This document shows, one piece after another, positions 61,185-64,000 of a stretch of 64,000 bases of DNA. The notes beneath the pieces are model-generated. The model was not told where the DNA came from and did no database searches. It saw only the letters and a program-made list of their open reading frames with translations. The position numbers were made by a program, and so were the translations under genes. Source of the stretch: Nisaea acidiphila (GTDB taxonomy: Bacteria; Pseudomonadota; Alphaproteobacteria; Thalassobaculales; Thalassobaculaceae). Location of the stretch: positions 496,001 through 560,000 of the forward strand of contig NZ_CP102480.1 of NCBI RefSeq assembly GCF_024662015.1, in the 5' to 3' direction. The first letter of the stretch is position 1, and the number at the start of each line of letters is the position of its first letter.

Positions 61185-62834
61185 ATGCAGGCAGATTTCG
61201 TCATCGTGGGCTCCGGCTCGGCCGGCGCGGTCATGGCCGACCGGCTTTCCGCCGACGGCAAGCATTCCGTCATCGTCATCGAGTACGGCGGGACCGATAT
61301 CGGTCCCTTCATTCAGATGCCGGCGGCGCTCTCCTATCCTATGAACATAAGCCGTTACGACTGGGGCTACGAGAGCGAGCCGGAGCCGCATCTCGGCGGC
61401 CGCCGTCTCGCCTGCCCGCGCGGCAAGGTGATCGGCGGCTCCTCTTCGATCAACGGCATGGTCTATGTCCGAGGCCACGCGCGCGATTACGATCACTGGG
61501 AGGAACAGGGCGCCAAGGGCTGGGCCTACAAGGACGTCCTGCCCTATTTCGAGCGCATGGAGACCAGTCACGGGGGCCAGGAAGGCTGGCGCGGCACGAA
61601 CGGCCCGCTGCATGTCAGCCGCGGCCCGCGCAAGAACCCGCTCTACCACGCCTTCGTCGAGGCCGGAAAACAGGCCGGCTTCGAGCTGACAGAGGATTAT
61701 AACGGCGAGAAGCAGGAAGGCTTCGGACCGATGGAAATGACCGTCCATCGGGGGCGCCGCTGGTCGGCCGCGAATGCCTATCTGAAACCGGCACTGAAGC
61801 GGCCCAACCTGACGCTGGTGAACGGCCTCGCCCGCAAGGTCGTGTTCGACGGCAAGCGCGCGACCGGGGTCGAGATCAGCCGCGGCGGCAGCATCGAGAC
61901 CGTCACCGCGACCTGCGAGGTGGTCCTCGCCGCCTCCTCCATCAACTCGCCGAAGCTTCTGAAACTCTCCGGCATCGGTCCCGCGGCGGAGCTCAAACAG
62001 CACGGCATCGATGTGCTCGCGGATCGGCCCGGCGTCGGCGCGAACCTGCAGGACCATCTCGAACTCTATATCCAGCAGGAATGCACCCAACCGATCAGCC
62101 TCTACTCGAAGCTGAACCTGGTCTCGAAAGGCCTGATCGGTCTTGAGTGGCTGCTCTTCAAGTCCGGCCTCGGCGCGACCAACCATTTCGAGAGCGCGGC
62201 CTTCCTACGCTCCAAGCCCGGCGTCGAATATCCCGACATCCAGTACCATTTCCTCCCCGTCGCGATCCGCTATGACGGCAAGGCGCCGGCGAAGAGCCAC
62301 GGCTTCCAGGCCCATGTCGGACCGATGCGCTCGAAGTCGCGCGGCTCGGTGACCCTGCGCTCCGCCGATCCGCTGGACGCGCCGAGGATCCAGTTCAACT
62401 ACATGAGCCACGCGGAGGACTGGGCCGATTTCCGGCACTGCATCCGGCTGACCCGCGAGATCTTCGGCCAGGACGCCTTCACGCCTTTCCGCGGCAAGGA
62501 GATCGCTCCCGGCGACGGCGTCACCAGCGACGAGGCCCTCGACGACTTCATCCGCGAGGCCGTCGAAAGCGCATACCATCCGAGCGGCACCTGCCGCATG
62601 GGCGCGGCGGAAGATCCTATGGCCGTGGTTGACCCGGAGAACCGCGTGATCGGGGTCGAGGGGCTCCGCCTCGCCGACAGCTCGATTTTTCCCCGGATCC
62701 CGAACGGCAATCTGAACGGCCCGTCGATCATGGTCGGCGAGAAGGCCTCGGACCATATTCTCGGCAAGGCGCCACTCGCGCCGTCGAACAAGCAGCCCTG
62801 GATCAATCCGCGCTGGCAGACGTCAGACCGCTGA
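61185..62834 (+). CDS. betA: BetA choline dehydrogenase
   Basis: This 549-residue GMC-family FAD enzyme oxidises choline to betaine aldehyde. The N-terminal [17 protein letters not shown]-type motif is in [17 protein letters not shown]. The first GMC signature is [24 protein letters not shown] and the second, [17 protein letters not shown], appears later. The catalytic His region [11 protein letters not shown] is near residue 465. It lies 5 bases after betC and 28 before betB. Confidence 0.96.
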   Translation: MQADFVIVGSGSAGAVMADRLSADGKHSVIVIEYGGTDIGPFIQMPAALSYPMNISRYDWGYESEPEPHLGGRRLACPRGKVIGGSSSINGMVYVRGHARDYDHWEEQGAKGWAYKDVLPYFERMETSHGGQEGWRGTNGPLHVSRGPRKNPLYHAFVEAGKQAGFELTEDYNGEKQEGFGPMEMTVHRGRRWSAANAYLKPALKRPNLTLVNGLARKVVFDGKRATGVEISRGGSIETVTATCEVVLAASSINSPKLLKLSGIGPAAELKQHGIDVLADRPGVGANLQDHLELYIQQECTQPISLYSKLNLVSKGLIGLEWLLFKSGLGATNHFESAAFLRSKPGVEYPDIQYHFLPVAIRYDGKAPAKSHGFQAHVGPMRSKSRGSVTLRSADPLDAPRIQFNYMSHAEDWADFRHCIRLTREIFGQDAFTPFRGKEIAPGDGVTSDEALDDFIREAVESAYHPSGTCRMGAAEDPMAVVDPENRVIGVEGLRLADSSIFPRIPNGNLNGPSIMVGEKASDHILGKAPLAPSNKQPWINPRWQTSDR

Positions 62835-62862
62835 GCTGCTCCGCGACCAGAAGGACCAAGAG

Positions 62863-64000
62863 ATGCGCGCGCAACCGATAGCCTCCCACTTCATCGCCGG
62901 CTCCTATGTCGAGAGCCCCGGCGGCAAGGGCTTCGACAGCCTCTATCCGGTGACTGGCGAGGTGATCGCCAAGATGCATGCCGCCGCCGGCTCCACCATA
63001 GACAAGACTGTGGCCGCCGCCCGCGCGGCACAGAAGGAATGGGCAGCCCTCAGCGGCGCCGAGCGCGGCCGGGTCCTGCGCCGGGCAGCCGAGATCATCC
63101 GGGAGCGCAATAGGGAGCTCTCCGAGCTTGAGACACTCGACACCGGTAAGCCATTGCAGGAGACATTGGTCGCCGACGCCGCCTCGGGCGCCGACTGCCT
63201 CGAGTATTTCGGCGGTATCGCCGCCGACATCCATGGCGAGTTCACCGATCTCGGCGGCTCCTTCGCCTACACGAAGCGCGAGCCGCTCGGCGTCTGCGTC
63301 GGGATCGGAGCCTGGAACTACCCGATCCAGATCGCCTGCTGGAAATCCGCGCCGGCGCTTGCCTGCGGCAACGCGATGATCTTCAAACCGTCGGAAACCA
63401 CGCCATTGACCGCGCTGAAGCTGGCCGAGATCTACAAGGAGGCAGGCCTGCCCGACGGTGTCTTCAACGTGGTGCAGGGTTTCGGCGATGTCGGCGCCAA
63501 GCTGGTCGCGCATCCGGGTGTCGCCAAGGTGTCCGTTACCGGATCAGTTCCGACCGGCGCACGCGTGATGGCGGCGGCGGCCGAGGGACTGAAGCACGTG
63601 ACGCTCGAACTCGGCGGCAAGTCCCCGCTGATCGTTTTCGAGGACGCCGAAATCGAGAACGCGATCTCCGGCGCGATGCTCGGCAATTTTTATTCGAGCG
63701 GACAGATCTGCTCCAACGGCACCCGCGTCTTCGTGCAGAAGGACATCAAACAGAAGTTCCTCGACCGGCTGCGCGAACGCACCTCGAAGATCCGGCTCGG
63801 CGACCCGATGGACGAGGAAACCCATCTCGGCCCCCTCGTCTCAAAACCGCAGTTCGAGAAGGTGCTCGGCTATATCGGAAAAGGCCGAGAGGAAGGCGCC
63901 CGCGTGATCATCGGCGGCGATGCCGCGACTGTTCCCTCCTTCAAGGAAGGCTGGTTCGTCGCGCCGACCGTCTTCGCGGACGTGACGGACAACATGACCA
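62863..64000 (+). CDS. betB: BetB betaine aldehyde dehydrogenase (3' end outside window)
   Basis: This partial NAD-dependent aldehyde dehydrogenase has 379 codons in the window out of about 490 expected. The start is the ATG at 62863. The NAD motif [26 protein letters not shown], the catalytic Glu in [13 protein letters not shown] and the nucleophilic Cys in [14 protein letters not shown] are all present. It converts betaine aldehyde to glycine betaine, the last step of the pathway encoded by the operon. The missing part is the C-terminal end beyond the window edge. Confidence 0.95.
   Translation, partial: MRAQPIASHFIAGSYVESPGGKGFDSLYPVTGEVIAKMHAAAGSTIDKTVAAARAAQKEWAALSGAERGRVLRRAAEIIRERNRELSELETLDTGKPLQETLVADAASGADCLEYFGGIAADIHGEFTDLGGSFAYTKREPLGVCVGIGAWNYPIQIACWKSAPALACGNAMIFKPSETTPLTALKLAEIYKEAGLPDGVFNVVQGFGDVGAKLVAHPGVAKVSVTGSVPTGARVMAAAAEGLKHVTLELGGKSPLIVFEDAEIENAISGAMLGNFYSSGQICSNGTRVFVQKDIKQKFLDRLRERTSKIRLGDPMDEETHLGPLVSKPQFEKVLGYIGKGREEGARVIIGGDAATVPSFKEGWFVAPTVFADVTDNMT

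Overview
The window is one contiguous, GC-rich stretch of a bacterial chromosome. The gene families and operon styles (a SUF operon led by an Rrf2 regulator, betI-betC-betA-betB opposite choXWV, DUF1194, LysE and YbfB/YjiJ proteins) suggest a heterotrophic alphaproteobacterium, probably of the Rhodospirillales type and plausibly marine. The taxonomic placement is inference. No rRNA, tRNA, CRISPR array or intact insertion sequence was recognised. Two genes are cut by the window edges: an Atm1-type ABC exporter at the left and betB at the right.

Left part (1-10.7 kb): the truncated exporter; two tandem secreted FecR-domain proteins; and a complete SUF iron-sulfur assembly operon on the minus strand (Rrf2 regulator, sufB, sufC, sufD, sufS, sufT, sufA), followed by a DMT-family transporter. 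Next (10.8-24 kb): a 576-residue protein of unknown function; a DUF1194 von Willebrand-type protein; a compact seven-gene minus-strand operon (M14 carboxypeptidase, ArsC-like reductase, an HcnC/HcnA/HcnB-like three-subunit FAD dehydrogenase, an AhpD-like protein and an alpha/beta hydrolase); and an nhaA-sbtA-sbtB-like group that places a Na+/H+ antiporter next to a Na+-dependent bicarbonate transporter and its PII-like partner. Several small regulators and a LysE exporter follow.

Middle (24-43 kb): acnB with a clear intrinsic terminator; a small membrane protein; then a repeat-flanked, strikingly AT-rich island carrying one foreign-looking gene. Its product resembles a MACPF/perforin-type pore-forming protein with a C-terminal jacalin-like lectin domain. 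This is the most unusual locus in the window. It is followed by a tautomerase-family protein, a beta-oxidation trio resembling the lower phenylacetate / beta-ketoadipate route (hydratase, dehydrogenase, thiolase), a membrane-embedded patatin-like lipase, a BKACE-SDR-alcohol dehydrogenase operon, and a divergent gamma-glutamyltransferase plus Gfo/Idh/MocA dehydrogenase.

Right part (43-64 kb): a LysR/MFS divergent pair; a C45-type Ntn hydrolase with an AraC regulator; a lactate-permease-family transporter; several housekeeping-type enzymes; and a GntR - ThDP enzyme - formyl-CoA transferase operon with a perfect TGGTATACCA operator candidate. Last comes a choline/glycine betaine locus: choXWV uptake genes and a ferredoxin-reductase-like flavoprotein on one strand, and betI-betC-betA-betB on the other, separated by a palindromic BetI-type operator. 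Together these would import choline or choline-O-sulfate and oxidise it to glycine betaine.
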